Of a stretch of 64,000 nucleotides of DNA, positions 21,366 to 30,576 are shown piece after piece. The position numbers and the translations under genes are program-made. Origin of the DNA: Massilia psychrophila. GTDB taxonomy: Bacteria > Pseudomonadota > Gammaproteobacteria > Burkholderiales > Burkholderiaceae_D. The notes under the pieces are model-generated. The model saw only the letters and a program-made list of their open reading frames with translations. It was not told the origin of the DNA and searched no databases. Each line of letters begins with the position of its first letter. The stretch's first letter is position 1. The DNA lies in contig NZ_PDOB01000010.1 of the NCBI RefSeq assembly GCF_002760665.1, forward strand, positions 1 to 64,000. The letters are read 5' to 3'.

Positions 21366-23954
21366 ATGGATAATGTAATTGCCACAACCGTCAGCGATTT
21401 CTTTCCCGGCGAGGGTGAAATGGCGCGCGCCGTGAATGCCAACGACTGGGAGCGAACGCCGCTCGGTCCGGTGTCGGCATGGCCGTCCTGCATCCGCACG
21501 GCGGTGAGCATCTGCCTCGGTTCGCATTTCCAGCTCATGGTCCTGGCCGGGTCCGACCTGATCTACATCTACAACGACGCCTGCATTCCCATCTTCGGCG
21601 ACAAGCACCCGGCAGCGCTCGGCCGGCGCGTCGCCGACGTCTGGCCGGAAGCCTGGGAGACGATTGCACCGGTGCTCGGCTCGGTGCTCGAGACCGGCGA
21701 GCGGGTGCGCCAGGACGACTGGCCACTGATGTTAAACCGCAGCGGATTTGCCGAGGAATGCTTTTTCACGCTGTCGTACAGCCCGATATCCCCCGATGCC
21801 GGCAGCGCCGCCGGCGTCTTTGTCGCCGTTATGGAGACCACCCGGCGCGTGCTCGGCGAGCGCCGCCAGCGCACGCTTTCCGAACTGGCGATCCAGGTCG
21901 CGCTGGGCCGTGGCGGCGACCGCACCTTCGACCTGGTACGCCAGGCGCTGGCCGCCAACGGGTCCGACCTGCCGCTGGCGGCGCTGTATCTTGCCGGTCC
22001 TGCCCACCAACCCGGCAGCGGCGACGTTGATGCCGTGTTTTGCATCGGCTTGCATGAGGGCTGCGCCGGCATCGACCAGCGCATCGCGTGGGGCGGCGAG
22101 GCCCATCCGCTGGCGTGCTTGACGGGCTTGACGGGCTTGACGGGCTTGACAAGTGCGGCCGGGCCGCAGCTGTACGACTTCGAAGAGCTGTTCGGCCGGG
22201 CAAACACCTGTGGCGCCTGGCCGGAACCGCCGCGCCAGGTAATTGCGCTGGCGTTGCCGGGTGGCGGCGGCACGCCGCGCGGCTTCGTGCTGGTCGCGCT
22301 CAATCCGCGCGCGCCGTTCGACGACGACTACCGCCAGTTCATCGACGCCATGGCCGGTCTGGTCGCCAGCGCGGTGGCCAGCGTCGACGCCGCCGCCTTC
22401 GAAGTCGAACGGGCGCGTGCAACTGCCGAGCTGGAACGGTCGAAGCACGACCTCGCCAACGTGCTGGCCAAAACCAGCGATGCCTTCGTCAGCGTCGACT
22501 TCGAACTGCGGCTGCTGACCCTGAACGACGCCGCCGTGGCCAGCCTCGGCGGCGCGCGCGAGGAATTGGTGGGGCGCAGCTTTGTCGAACTGCTGCCGGC
22601 CACCGTGGCGATGATGTTGGGGCCGGCCTTGCGCGCCGCGCTGGCCGGCGGCGAACCGGTCGAGGTCGAAGTATGCAACCCGCGCAGCGCGCGCTGGTTT
22701 AACGTGCGCTGCTACCCCGCGCCCCAGGGCCTGCTGGTGTTCGGCAACGATATCACCGAACGCAGGGATGCCGAACGCCTGCAGGAGCGCGCCAAACGCG
22801 AGCTCGAACGCCGCTTCGACCTGCGCACCGAGGAGTTGCGCGAAGCGAACCGGCTGCTTGCCGCGGTGTTCGACCGCGCGCCGGGCGGCATCGCCATCAC
22901 CGACACGCTCGGCCGCTTCGTGCGCGCCAACCCAGCCTACCAGGCGCTGGCCGGCGTGACCGAGCAGGCTTTGCTTGGCCGTACCGTCGCCGACCTGACG
23001 GTGGCCAGCGACTACCCGGCGGCGGCCGAAAAGATCGCTGCATTGGAAGGCGGCGCCGTCGATTCGGCGCAGATGGAAGTGCGCTGCCGGCGCGCCGACG
23101 GCAGCGTGATCTGGATCCACAACTTTGTCTCGATCATCGCCGACGGCGCGGGGCGGGCCCGCTATTTCGTCCACGTCGCCAGCGACATCACCGAGCGTAA
23201 GCGGGTCGAGGCGGGCCGGCGCGCCGCCCAGGATGAGCTGAACGTGCTGTACCAGCGCCTGCAGACGGTGCGCGAGGCCGAGCGCACCGCCCTGGCGCGC
23301 GAAGTGCACGACCAGCTCGGGCAGATCCTGTCGGCCGCCAAGATCGACGTCAAGCTGCTCGAGGGCGACATCCGGGTGCATGGCACCGCGCTGGCGCCGG
23401 AAAAAATCATCGCCGAGCTGCATTCGGCCGGCGTCACGCTGGACCGCGCCATGCAGCTGGTGCGCGACATCGCCACCGAACTGCGCGCGCCCGAACTCGA
23501 TGGCCAGGGACTGTATGCGGCGATCGAGTGGCATGCGCGCGACTTCGAACGGCGCACCCGCGTCAGCGTCCATCTCGAACTGGGCGCCGGCCTGGCGCAG
23601 CCGGTGCGCGCGGCCGGCGAAGCGCTGCTGCGCATTTTCCACGAAGCGCTGACCAACGTGCTGCGCCATGCCCACGCCAGCTGCGTATGGGTCAGCGTCG
23701 AGCAGCGCGGCGCAGCGCTGCTGCTGCGCGTGCGCGACGACGGCAGTGGCATCGCCCGCCAGCGCGCGCGGGCCGTATGCTTTGACGGTTCGCTCGGCAT
23801 CATCGGCATGCGTGAGCGCGCCGCCCTGGCGCACGGGCGCCTCAGGGTCGGGCCCTTGACCCCGCGCGGCACCCTGGTGTCGGCCTTGATTCCGATGTTT
23901 ACGCAGGAAATTCTCCCTGTACTGCCGGGAGCAGGGTCGGGAGCACCTCCATGA
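21366..23954 (+). CDS. Multi-PAS/GAF sensor histidine kinase, NarL-partner type
   Basis: 862 aa; the homologous N-terminal block FFPGEGEMARAV...DWERTPLGP supports the start at 21366 although its ribosome site is poor. Order: PAS-like sensor (about 30-150), GAF-like domain (about 165-345, containing a Leu-Thr-Gly repeat), PAS (about 360-470), coiled coil, PAS/PAC (about 490-620), HisKA_3 with phospho-acceptor His648 in LAREVHDQLGQ, and HATPase_c (NVLRHAH, DDGSGI, GIIGMRERA). No membrane segments, so a cytoplasmic sensor. The gene overlaps its response regulator by 4 bp and is divergent from bkd-pqq. Confidence 0.88.
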   Translation: MDNVIATTVSDFFPGEGEMARAVNANDWERTPLGPVSAWPSCIRTAVSICLGSHFQLMVLAGSDLIYIYNDACIPIFGDKHPAALGRRVADVWPEAWETIAPVLGSVLETGERVRQDDWPLMLNRSGFAEECFFTLSYSPISPDAGSAAGVFVAVMETTRRVLGERRQRTLSELAIQVALGRGGDRTFDLVRQALAANGSDLPLAALYLAGPAHQPGSGDVDAVFCIGLHEGCAGIDQRIAWGGEAHPLACLTGLTGLTGLTSAAGPQLYDFEELFGRANTCGAWPEPPRQVIALALPGGGGTPRGFVLVALNPRAPFDDDYRQFIDAMAGLVASAVASVDAAAFEVERARATAELERSKHDLANVLAKTSDAFVSVDFELRLLTLNDAAVASLGGAREELVGRSFVELLPATVAMMLGPALRAALAGGEPVEVEVCNPRSARWFNVRCYPAPQGLLVFGNDITERRDAERLQERAKRELERRFDLRTEELREANRLLAAVFDRAPGGIAITDTLGRFVRANPAYQALAGVTEQALLGRTVADLTVASDYPAAAEKIAALEGGAVDSAQMEVRCRRADGSVIWIHNFVSIIADGAGRARYFVHVASDITERKRVEAGRRAAQDELNVLYQRLQTVREAERTALAREVHDQLGQILSAAKIDVKLLEGDIRVHGTALAPEKIIAELHSAGVTLDRAMQLVRDIATELRAPELDGQGLYAAIEWHARDFERRTRVSVHLELGAGLAQPVRAAGEALLRIFHEALTNVLRHAHASCVWVSVEQRGAALLLRVRDDGSGIARQRARAVCFDGSLGIIGMRERAALAHGRLRVGPLTPRGTLVSALIPMFTQEILPVLPGAGSGAPP
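22117..22152 (+). repeat. 9-bp tandem repeat inside the kinase gene
   Basis: Three perfect GCTTGACGG units and a fourth ending AA, encoding repeated Leu-Thr-Gly within the GAF-like domain. The unit is a multiple of three, so copy changes would keep the frame. Confidence 0.9.
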
Positions 23955-24577
23955 TCAGCATCGTCATCGCCGACGATCACGAATTGATTCGCGAAGGCGT
24001 CAAGAAGATCATCCGCGCCTGCGCCGACATCCGCATCGTCGGCGAGGCAGCCGACCTGGCGCGCACGCTCGCGCTGGTGGCCCGCCACGCGCCCGACGTG
24101 GTGGTACTCGATATCAGCCTGCCCGGGCACGAAGGCTTGGACGGGCTGGCCGAACTGCGCCGCCGCTTCCCGCAGCAGCGGGCCGTCATGCTGAGCATGT
24201 ACGACGAACAGCGTTACGCCCTCGGCGCGCTGCACCTTGGTGCGGCCGGCTACATCACCAAGGCAATGGCGGCCGAGGAACTGGTCAAGGCGATTCGGCA
24301 GGTGGTGGCCGGCAGCACCTACATCGGGCCGCGGCTGGCCGAACTGATGGCGCGCCAGGCGAACGAGCCGCCGCCGCCGCACCTGAACCTGACGCCGCGC
24401 GAAGCGGAAATCGTCGCGCTGATCGGCGCCGGCATGCAGATCAAGCAAGTTGCCGCCGAACTGGGCATCAGCGTCAGTTCGGTCAACACTTACCGCAACC
24501 GGATCTTCCGCAAGCTGGGCCTGGCGTCGAATGCCGCGCTGATCCGGTATGCCCTCAAAGCCGGCCTGGCAAGTTAA
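23951..24577 (+). CDS. NarL/FixJ-family response regulator
   Basis: 208 aa, start overlapping the kinase stop (ATGA). Receiver domain with acidic pocket ADDHE, phospho-acceptor Asp54 (VVLDISLPG) and Lys in YITKAMA; LuxR-type DNA-binding domain at about 145-205 with LTPREAEIVALIGAG, IKQVAAELGISVSSVNTYRNRIFRKLG. A cytoplasmic transcription factor controlled by the upstream kinase. Its divergent placement makes bkd-pqq possible targets, which is inference only. Confidence 0.92.
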   Translation: MISIVIADDHELIREGVKKIIRACADIRIVGEAADLARTLALVARHAPDVVVLDISLPGHEGLDGLAELRRRFPQQRAVMLSMYDEQRYALGALHLGAAGYITKAMAAEELVKAIRQVVAGSTYIGPRLAELMARQANEPPPPHLNLTPREAEIVALIGAGMQIKQVAAELGISVSSVNTYRNRIFRKLGLASNAALIRYALKAGLAS

Positions 24578-24627
24578 TTTATTACCAATCATGTAGGTGT
24601 CGAGCAACACTTCCTACGTACTTACTT

Positions 24628-24666
24628 GTCGTTAAATTTGTGACAGCGCCGTCGTAAATTTGTGAC
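24628..24666. promoter_or_regulatory. Direct repeat, possible operator upstream of the EAL gene
   Basis: GTCGTTAAATTTGTGAC (24628-24644) recurs as GTCGTAAATTTGTGAC (24651-24666). The shared AAATTTGTGAC copies start 22 bp apart, close to two helical turns, as expected for a protein binding the same face. A 10-bp palindrome CGTATATACG follows at 24696-24705. The binding factor is unknown. Confidence 0.45.
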
Positions 24667-24851
24667 TTGAGGGTCATCCCGGCGCACCCTCGCGGCGTAT
24701 ATACGTGCTTTAAATCAAAGACTTATGCTTTCAAGTAAAACTTGATGCGGTATCCGCTCCCTCTCGCATGGACGAGGTTGCCAAAAGCCTTGCCGGCGTC
24801 TGTTCGGTATCATGCACTCGACCACGAATTTTCGAGTTGCAAAGACCAACC

Positions 24852-26882
24852 ATGAACAACAACGGCGGCAGACCATGCCAAGTGGCAATCGACCTACCCA
24901 AGACCGACGATGCATTTGTGCTGGAATTACCGGGTTCGGCGACGGCCGGCGGCGCCATCGCCGCCGCCGGATGGCAGGTGCGCGAGGCGGTCGGCAAAAA
25001 GCGCGACATCGCGACCGAACGCGCGCGCCTGTTTGGCCAGAGGGAGGCCCAGGTCGTGGAGCGCACCGCGGCCTGGCAGGCGGAACGCAAGCTGCTCTCG
25101 GCGGTGGTCAACACCAGCGGCGCGCTGGTGTGCATGGTCGATGCGGCCGGCTTGATCCGCCTGTTCAACCCGGCCTGTGAGCAGGTGATGGGCTGGCCGG
25201 CGGCCGAGGCGATCGGCCGGCCATGCTGGGAAGTGTTTTGCAGGGTCGGCGGGTCGCAGTCGCTGGCGCGGTTTTTCGACCAGCCACAGCGCCGGGCGCC
25301 GCCGTCGCAGGTGCACGGCCAGTGGCTGGCGCGCGACGGCTCGCCGCGCGCGATCATCTGGTCGACGACCTTGCTGCGCAAGGACGACAGTGCGGCTGAT
25401 GAACCGTACGACGCTGCGGTCGAATTATTCCTCGGCACCGGCCTCGACGTCACCGAGTTGCGCGGCGCCGAAGAGAAGCTGCGCTACCTGAATAATTACG
25501 ATCCGCTGACCGGGCTGCCGAACCGGATCCTGCTGCGCGAACGCTTCGGCCGGATGCGCGAACAGCTCGCCGCCCCGCAGGTGATGGGCCTGCTGATGCT
25601 CAAGCCGGAACGCCTGCGCCTGATCGGCGAGAGCCTGGGCGCCGGGGCCGAACAGGCGATGGTGCTGCAGATTGCGGCGCGGCTGGCACAGTGGGGGAGT
25701 GGCGCGGCACAGGACGGGCTCCAGGGAGGGACGCACCACCACACCAGCGTGGCGCGCATTGGCGAGGCCAGTTTCGCCATCGTCGCGATCAGGAATGCGG
25801 CCACCGAACTGGCGGCGCTGGCGCGCCAGGTACTGGCGGCGATGAACGCGCCGTACACGTTCGAACAGCAGGAACTGCACCTCGACCCGTGCATCGGCAT
25901 CGCCCTGTTCCCCAACGACGGCGACGACTACGATAGCGTAGCGCAAGGTGCCGAGGCGGCGATGCGGCGCGCCGCCAGCAGCCGCGCCGAACGCTACGCG
26001 TTTTACCGGCCGGAGTTGAATCAGGGCGCGCACGAACGCTTCAAATTCGAAAGCGCGCTGCGCCATGCGGTCGGGCGCGACGAACTGGTGCTGCATTACC
26101 AGCCCCAGGTGAGCATGGCAAGCGGCGCGATCATCGGCGTCGAGGCGCTGGTGCGCTGGCAGCACCCGGAACTGGGCCTGATCGGGCCGGGCTGCTTCAT
26201 CGCGCTGGCCGAGGAGACCGGCCTGATCCTGCCGATCGGCGAATGGGTGCTGCGGCGCGCCCGCGAGCAAAGCCGCGCCTGGCAGCGCGCCGGCCTGGCG
26301 CCGGTGCCGGTGGCGGTCAACCTGTCGGCGCGCCAGTTCTCGACCGACATCGCCGCCACGGTCGCGCGCATCCTCGCTGACACCGGCCTGGAGCCGCAAC
26401 TGCTCGAACTCGAACTGACCGAAAGCGCGTCGATGGAAGACCCGCAGCAAAGCTTCCTGATCCTGCGCCAGTTGAAAGACATGGGGGTGCGGCTGGCGAT
26501 CGACGATTTCGGCACCGGTTGTTCAAACCTCAGTTACCTCAAGCGTTTCCCGGTCGACAAGCTGAAACTGGACCAGTCCTTCGTGCGCGACCTCACCACC
26601 GATGCAGACGACCTGTCGATCGCGCGCGCGGTGATCGCAATGGCGCACGGCTTGCGCCTGACCGTCATCGCCGAGGGCGTTGAAACCGCTGGCCAGCTGG
26701 CGCTGCTGCTCGACAACGGCTGCGACGAAATGCAGGGCTATCTGTTCAGCCGGCCGATCGACGCCACTGCCTGCGCGCGCCTGCTGCGCGACCATGTCGC
26801 CATCCCCGTGGCCGCCGCATTTCCCCTGCCTCTGGCCGAACCTGCCGGAAAAGAGGCGTTGTGGAATGGAAACCCGAATTAA
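24852..26882 (+). CDS. PAS-GGDEF(degenerate)-EAL protein, probable c-di-GMP phosphodiesterase
   Basis: 676 aa from ATG 24852; an in-frame ATG at 24768 would add 28 residues, and neither has a clear ribosome site. Order: coiled coil, PAS (LLSAVVNTSGALVCMVDAAG), GGDEF-like domain (YDPLTGLPNR) in which the signature is replaced by RIGEASFAIVAI, so it should not make c-di-GMP, then an EAL domain. The EAL domain keeps GVEALVRWQHP, VAVNLSARQF, LELTESASM, AIDDFGTGCSNLSYL, KLDQSFVRDL, AEGVET and GYLFSRPI, i.e. the residues needed for hydrolysis. Cytoplasmic, no membrane segment. Confidence 0.88.
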   Translation: MNNNGGRPCQVAIDLPKTDDAFVLELPGSATAGGAIAAAGWQVREAVGKKRDIATERARLFGQREAQVVERTAAWQAERKLLSAVVNTSGALVCMVDAAGLIRLFNPACEQVMGWPAAEAIGRPCWEVFCRVGGSQSLARFFDQPQRRAPPSQVHGQWLARDGSPRAIIWSTTLLRKDDSAADEPYDAAVELFLGTGLDVTELRGAEEKLRYLNNYDPLTGLPNRILLRERFGRMREQLAAPQVMGLLMLKPERLRLIGESLGAGAEQAMVLQIAARLAQWGSGAAQDGLQGGTHHHTSVARIGEASFAIVAIRNAATELAALARQVLAAMNAPYTFEQQELHLDPCIGIALFPNDGDDYDSVAQGAEAAMRRAASSRAERYAFYRPELNQGAHERFKFESALRHAVGRDELVLHYQPQVSMASGAIIGVEALVRWQHPELGLIGPGCFIALAEETGLILPIGEWVLRRAREQSRAWQRAGLAPVPVAVNLSARQFSTDIAATVARILADTGLEPQLLELELTESASMEDPQQSFLILRQLKDMGVRLAIDDFGTGCSNLSYLKRFPVDKLKLDQSFVRDLTTDADDLSIARAVIAMAHGLRLTVIAEGVETAGQLALLLDNGCDEMQGYLFSRPIDATACARLLRDHVAIPVAAAFPLPLAEPAGKEALWNGNPN

Positions 26883-26903
26883 GGGCGATACCGCGGGGTT
26901 AAA

Positions 26904-27275
26904 GGTAGCATCAACGACGCTCCAGCGCTGGCGAAGGCCGATATCGGCTTTGCCATGGGGGCGGCGGGGGCCGACACGGCCCTTGACACTGCCGATGTTG
27001 CGCTGATGGACGACGACCTGAGCAAATTTGCCGATTTCTTGACACTGAGCCGCAGGACGAGTCGTATTCTGATGCAAAATATCGTAATCGCGCTCGGCAT
27101 CAAGGCAGTCTTTCTGGTTCTGGCGCTAACTGGGCAAGCAACTCTCTGGATGGCGGTATTCGCCGACATGGGCGCCAGCCTGCTGGTGGTGTTCAACGGC
27201 TTGCGCTTGCTGCACCATCGCCATGGCACGTTAGAATCGTCGCTAAACCGCTCGACACAAAGTAAAGAGATATAA
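26904..27275 (+). pseudogene. 3' remnant of a metal-transporting P-type ATPase (CadA/ZntA type)
   Basis: Reading in frame from about 26904, the sequence begins abruptly with GSINDAPALAKADIGFAMG, the hinge motif GDGINDAPAL of P1B ATPases cut through its first residues, and continues with TALDTADVALMDDDL and a final pair of membrane helices (IALGIKAVFLVLALTGQATL, FADMGASLLVVFNGLRLL). The first ~600 residues, including the metal-binding region, CPC motif and phosphorylation site, are missing. The break lies about 20 bp after the EAL gene stop. The remnant cannot transport ions. Confidence 0.88.
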
Positions 27276-27282
27276 TCCGCCG

Positions 27283-27636
27283 ATGGTCAAACGCTTTTTT
27301 TACATGCTCGCTCTCGCATTTGTTCTCCAGATGAGCGCTGGAATCGCGGGTGCGTATTGCATGCATGAGAGTGGCCAGGCGAGTGAGCATGTCGGCCACC
27401 ATCAGCACGAACACGCGGCTGCGGATGGCGACGACGACGGGTCAACCACGGTCAAGAAGTTCGGCCCGGATCCGGACTGCGCATCGTGTTCCCACGGGTC
27501 ACTCGTCATGCTTTCCTGGTCTTCCCAGGTTCAGCCGTTCGTATCGTCCCCGCACCATCAGCTCACCCACGTCACTGGCTGGCCAACGCCTTATCTCGGC
27601 CTTCCTGAACGCCCCAATTGGATTCGCGCCGCTTAA
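27283..27636 (+). CDS. czcI: CzcI-like periplasmic metal-resistance accessory protein
   Basis: 117 aa. Signal peptide (MVKRFFYMLALAFVLQ...AGIAGA) followed by YCMHES and a His-rich stretch HVGHHQHEH, then an acidic run and a CASC pair. This arrangement (short exported protein, Cys-His block, immediately before czcC) is that of CzcI, a small accessory or regulatory protein of the cobalt-zinc-cadmium efflux operon. It starts 7 bp after the ATPase remnant ends; a TATAAT overlapping the remnant's stop codon is probably fortuitous. Confidence 0.75.
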   Translation: MVKRFFYMLALAFVLQMSAGIAGAYCMHESGQASEHVGHHQHEHAAADGDDDGSTTVKKFGPDPDCASCSHGSLVMLSWSSQVQPFVSSPHHQLTHVTGWPTPYLGLPERPNWIRAA

Positions 27637-27740
27637 GTTCGGCGCCGGTCCAGCCATTCATTCCTGATCCAGGTTTCCAATACGTTCACGCGTAGGCTTG
27701 TCGACGCCGAATTCTTCCCATTTTCACACTGGAGAATTCA

Positions 27741-29057
27741 ATGCGATCACTACTTTTCCCTATCGGGCTGGCGTTGCTGTGCGCGCAGCCATTGTCGGCA
27801 GCCGCCCAGGCGCCAGTCCCGATTCCCGCAACACCTAGCGCCGACGGGCCGCTGTTTGCCTCGTCTGCTCTTACGCTGGAAGCGTCGATACGCCGGGCGT
27901 TCCAGTCAAATCCAGGCCTGCGGGCGGCTGGTCGCGATCTTGACATTGCGGCGGGGCAGCGCATGCAGGCCGGCCTCGTTCCCAATCCGCAGCTTTCCTA
28001 CCTTTCGGAAGGAATAAAAAAGGACGCCCGCACGACGACCGTGCAGATCAATCAGGCGATCGAATTGGGTGGCAAACGCGGAGCCCGGATAACATTGGCT
28101 GAGCGCGAGCGCGACGTCGCATCGGCAGATCTGGCCAGTTACCGCAGCGTGCTGCGCGCCGATGTCGTTACCGCGTTCTTCGACGTATTGACCGCTCAGG
28201 AGCGCTTACTGCTCGCCCAGGCGTCACAGGAATTATCCCAAAAAGTCACTGGCGCCGCATCGAGGCGCGTTACCGCCGGAAAAATTTCGCCGGTCGAGGA
28301 AACCCGTGCAAGGGTCGCCGAAGCGAGTACAAAGATCGAGTTGAGCCAGGCTGGCAACGATCTGGCGTTGGCGAAGCGCCGCCTGGCCGCAACCTGGGGG
28401 AGTTTGACGCCAATTGAAGGTATGGTGGAGACCCCTGCGGTGCCGGTCGGCGCTCATCTAACCACAGCGGAACTGCTTTTACATCTTCCTGCCGCCCCAC
28501 AAATTGCCCGGGCCCGCAGCGAAGTCGAGCGTCAGGCGGCCACGGCCGAAGTTGAACGCAGCCGCCGCTTCCCCGACCTGACCATCAGTCTCGGAAGCAA
28601 GCGCGACGAGCAGATCGGGATCCGGCAGACTGTCGTCGGCCTGGCGGTTCCCTTTCCCTTGTTTGATCGAAACCAGGGAAATGTGCTTAGCGCGTTGCGT
28701 CGTACGGATAAGGCAAGGGACGAACTGCTGGCCGTACAAAACAAACTGTCTGTGGAACTGGTGCAAGCGTCGTTGCGCCTTAACGGGGCGCGCTCTGAAC
28801 TGGACATCTTGCGCAATGAAATTCTTCCAGGCGCCCAAAGTGCATACGAGGCAGGAACGAAGGGGTTCGAGCTCGGAAAGTTCGGCTTTCTCGATGTGCT
28901 GGACGCCCAGCGCACCCTGTTTCAGGCAAAAACCCAGTACGTCCGGGCCCTGGCCGAATCCCACCGCGCCGCCGCTGACATCGAGCGCATCGTCGGGAAC
29001 GTCGAGCTGCACGGCAGCCTGACGTCACCCCAGCCCAATAACAAGGAAACACAATGA
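27741..29057 (+). CDS. czcC: CzcC-type outer-membrane channel of a metal efflux system
   Basis: 438 aa, GGAG before ATG 27741. Signal peptide to about residue 22, then a TolC-like outer membrane factor with two repeats of long helices (LTLEASIRRAFQSNPGLRAA; QINQAIELGGKRGARI; KFGFLDVLDAQRTLFQAK). It forms the outer-membrane exit duct of the tripartite pump. Overlaps czcB by 4 bp. Confidence 0.9.
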   Translation: MRSLLFPIGLALLCAQPLSAAAQAPVPIPATPSADGPLFASSALTLEASIRRAFQSNPGLRAAGRDLDIAAGQRMQAGLVPNPQLSYLSEGIKKDARTTTVQINQAIELGGKRGARITLAERERDVASADLASYRSVLRADVVTAFFDVLTAQERLLLAQASQELSQKVTGAASRRVTAGKISPVEETRARVAEASTKIELSQAGNDLALAKRRLAATWGSLTPIEGMVETPAVPVGAHLTTAELLLHLPAAPQIARARSEVERQAATAEVERSRRFPDLTISLGSKRDEQIGIRQTVVGLAVPFPLFDRNQGNVLSALRRTDKARDELLAVQNKLSVELVQASLRLNGARSELDILRNEILPGAQSAYEAGTKGFELGKFGFLDVLDAQRTLFQAKTQYVRALAESHRAAADIERIVGNVELHGSLTSPQPNNKETQ

Positions 29058-30562
29058 AAACTTCAACCCTGGACAAAAAGACGCGCATCGCGATCGCCAT
29101 CGTGTTGGCTGTTGGCGCGGCGCTTCTCGCCGTCATCCTGTTGTCGGGGAAAAAGCCGGATGCAGTGGGCGAAGCTGGCGGCGCCGCGCGCGGTGAAGCG
29201 TCAGAACATGGCGACGCACCAAAAAAAGGGCCGCACGGTGGACGCTTGGTTACCCAGGGCAGCTTGAGTGTGGAAGTACTGCTTGCGGAGCAAGACGGCG
29301 AAGCCAGACACCAGTTATGGGCCTACGAAAATGGCAAGCCGCTACCCACGTCGGGCTTCACGGCGACTGAACAAGTCAAACGTCTCCAGGGCGAAGTTCA
29401 AGACTATATCTTTGTGGTCAAGGGCGACAGCCTGCTTACCTCAAAGGTAATTGCCGAGCCCCATGTGTTCGAAGCCGCGTTCGTCGTGAAGCGAGGCACC
29501 GATGTCGTCAAGTTCGACATCGAAAGCAAGGAAGGCAAAGTCGAGCTCAGCGACGCCCAGGCAAACACTGCCGGCATCAAGATCGAGACCGCTGCGCCAG
29601 CGCGTATTCGCAGCGCGTTCCAGCTTGCGGGCGAGATCCGCTTCAATGAAGACCGCACCGCGCACGTCGTGCCGCGCCTGGCCGGCGTCGTCGAGAGCGT
29701 GGCGGCTAATCTGGGACAGCAGGTCAAGAAGGGCCAAATCCTCGCCGTCATTGCAAGTACTGCGATATCGGAGATGCGTAGTGAATTACTTTCTGCTCAA
29801 AAGAAACAGGCTCTGGCGCAAGTGACTTACGAAAGAGAAAAGAAGCTCTGGCAGGAAAAAATCACTGCCGAGCAGGATTACCTTCAGGCGCAGCAGGTAT
29901 TCAGGGAAGCCGAGATCGCGACCCAGAATGCGCGCCAGAAGCTGGCCGCCATTGGCGCATCGACGGCAACAGCGGGTGCACTGAACCGGTACGAATTACG
30001 CGCACCATTCGATGGGGCCATCGTCGAGAAACACATTGCCCTGGGCGAAGCGGTCAAGGAAGATTCGAACGTGTTCATGATTTCTGACCTGTCTTCCGTG
30101 TGGGCTGAAATTATCGTCCCCGCCAAGGATTTGGGGATTGTGCGCGTCGGGGGAACAGCGACTGTCAGGGCGACCTCCATGGGATCGGTCTCAACCGGCA
30201 CGGTGTCGTACGTGGGATCGCTCATCGGCGAGCAAACGCGCACCGCAAAGGCGCGCGTCACGCTGGCCAATCCCAGCCTTGCCTGGCGCCCGGGGCTGTT
30301 TGTGGACGTCGAGCTTACGTCCGATGAACGCAACGCACCGGTTGCCGTGCTTTCCGACGCAATCCAGACGGTGAAGGACAGCCCGACAGTATTTATCAAG
30401 ATGGATGGCGGGTTTGTCGGTCAGACCGTCACGACCGGCCGCAGCGACGGGAAGTACACCGAAATTGTCAGCGGGATCAAAACAGGCACCGCATACGCGG
30501 CCAGCGGCAGTTTCGTCGTCAAGGCGGAGCAAGGCAAGGGCAGCGCCGAGCACGCACATTAA
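29054..30562 (+). CDS. czcB: CzcB-type periplasmic adaptor of a metal efflux system
   Basis: 502 aa. One N-terminal membrane anchor (residues 11-31), then GPHGGRLV typical of CzcB N-terminal domains, a barrel-sandwich/lipoyl-like domain (VVPRLAGVVESVAANLGQQV...ELRAPFDGAIVEKHIALGEAV) split by a helical hairpin, and a C-terminal beta-barrel. It links CzcA to CzcC and may bind metal in the periplasm. It starts inside the czcC stop. Confidence 0.92.
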   Translation: MKTSTLDKKTRIAIAIVLAVGAALLAVILLSGKKPDAVGEAGGAARGEASEHGDAPKKGPHGGRLVTQGSLSVEVLLAEQDGEARHQLWAYENGKPLPTSGFTATEQVKRLQGEVQDYIFVVKGDSLLTSKVIAEPHVFEAAFVVKRGTDVVKFDIESKEGKVELSDAQANTAGIKIETAAPARIRSAFQLAGEIRFNEDRTAHVVPRLAGVVESVAANLGQQVKKGQILAVIASTAISEMRSELLSAQKKQALAQVTYEREKKLWQEKITAEQDYLQAQQVFREAEIATQNARQKLAAIGASTATAGALNRYELRAPFDGAIVEKHIALGEAVKEDSNVFMISDLSSVWAEIIVPAKDLGIVRVGGTATVRATSMGSVSTGTVSYVGSLIGEQTRTAKARVTLANPSLAWRPGLFVDVELTSDERNAPVAVLSDAIQTVKDSPTVFIKMDGGFVGQTVTTGRSDGKYTEIVSGIKTGTAYAASGSFVVKAEQGKGSAEHAH

Positions 30563-30576
30563 GCGGGAGAGATCAT

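Noticed and set aside
27271-27276. Perfect TATAAT just before czcI
   Set aside because: It overlaps the stop codon of the ATPase remnant, has no -35 at acceptable spacing and would give a leaderless start; probably coincidental.
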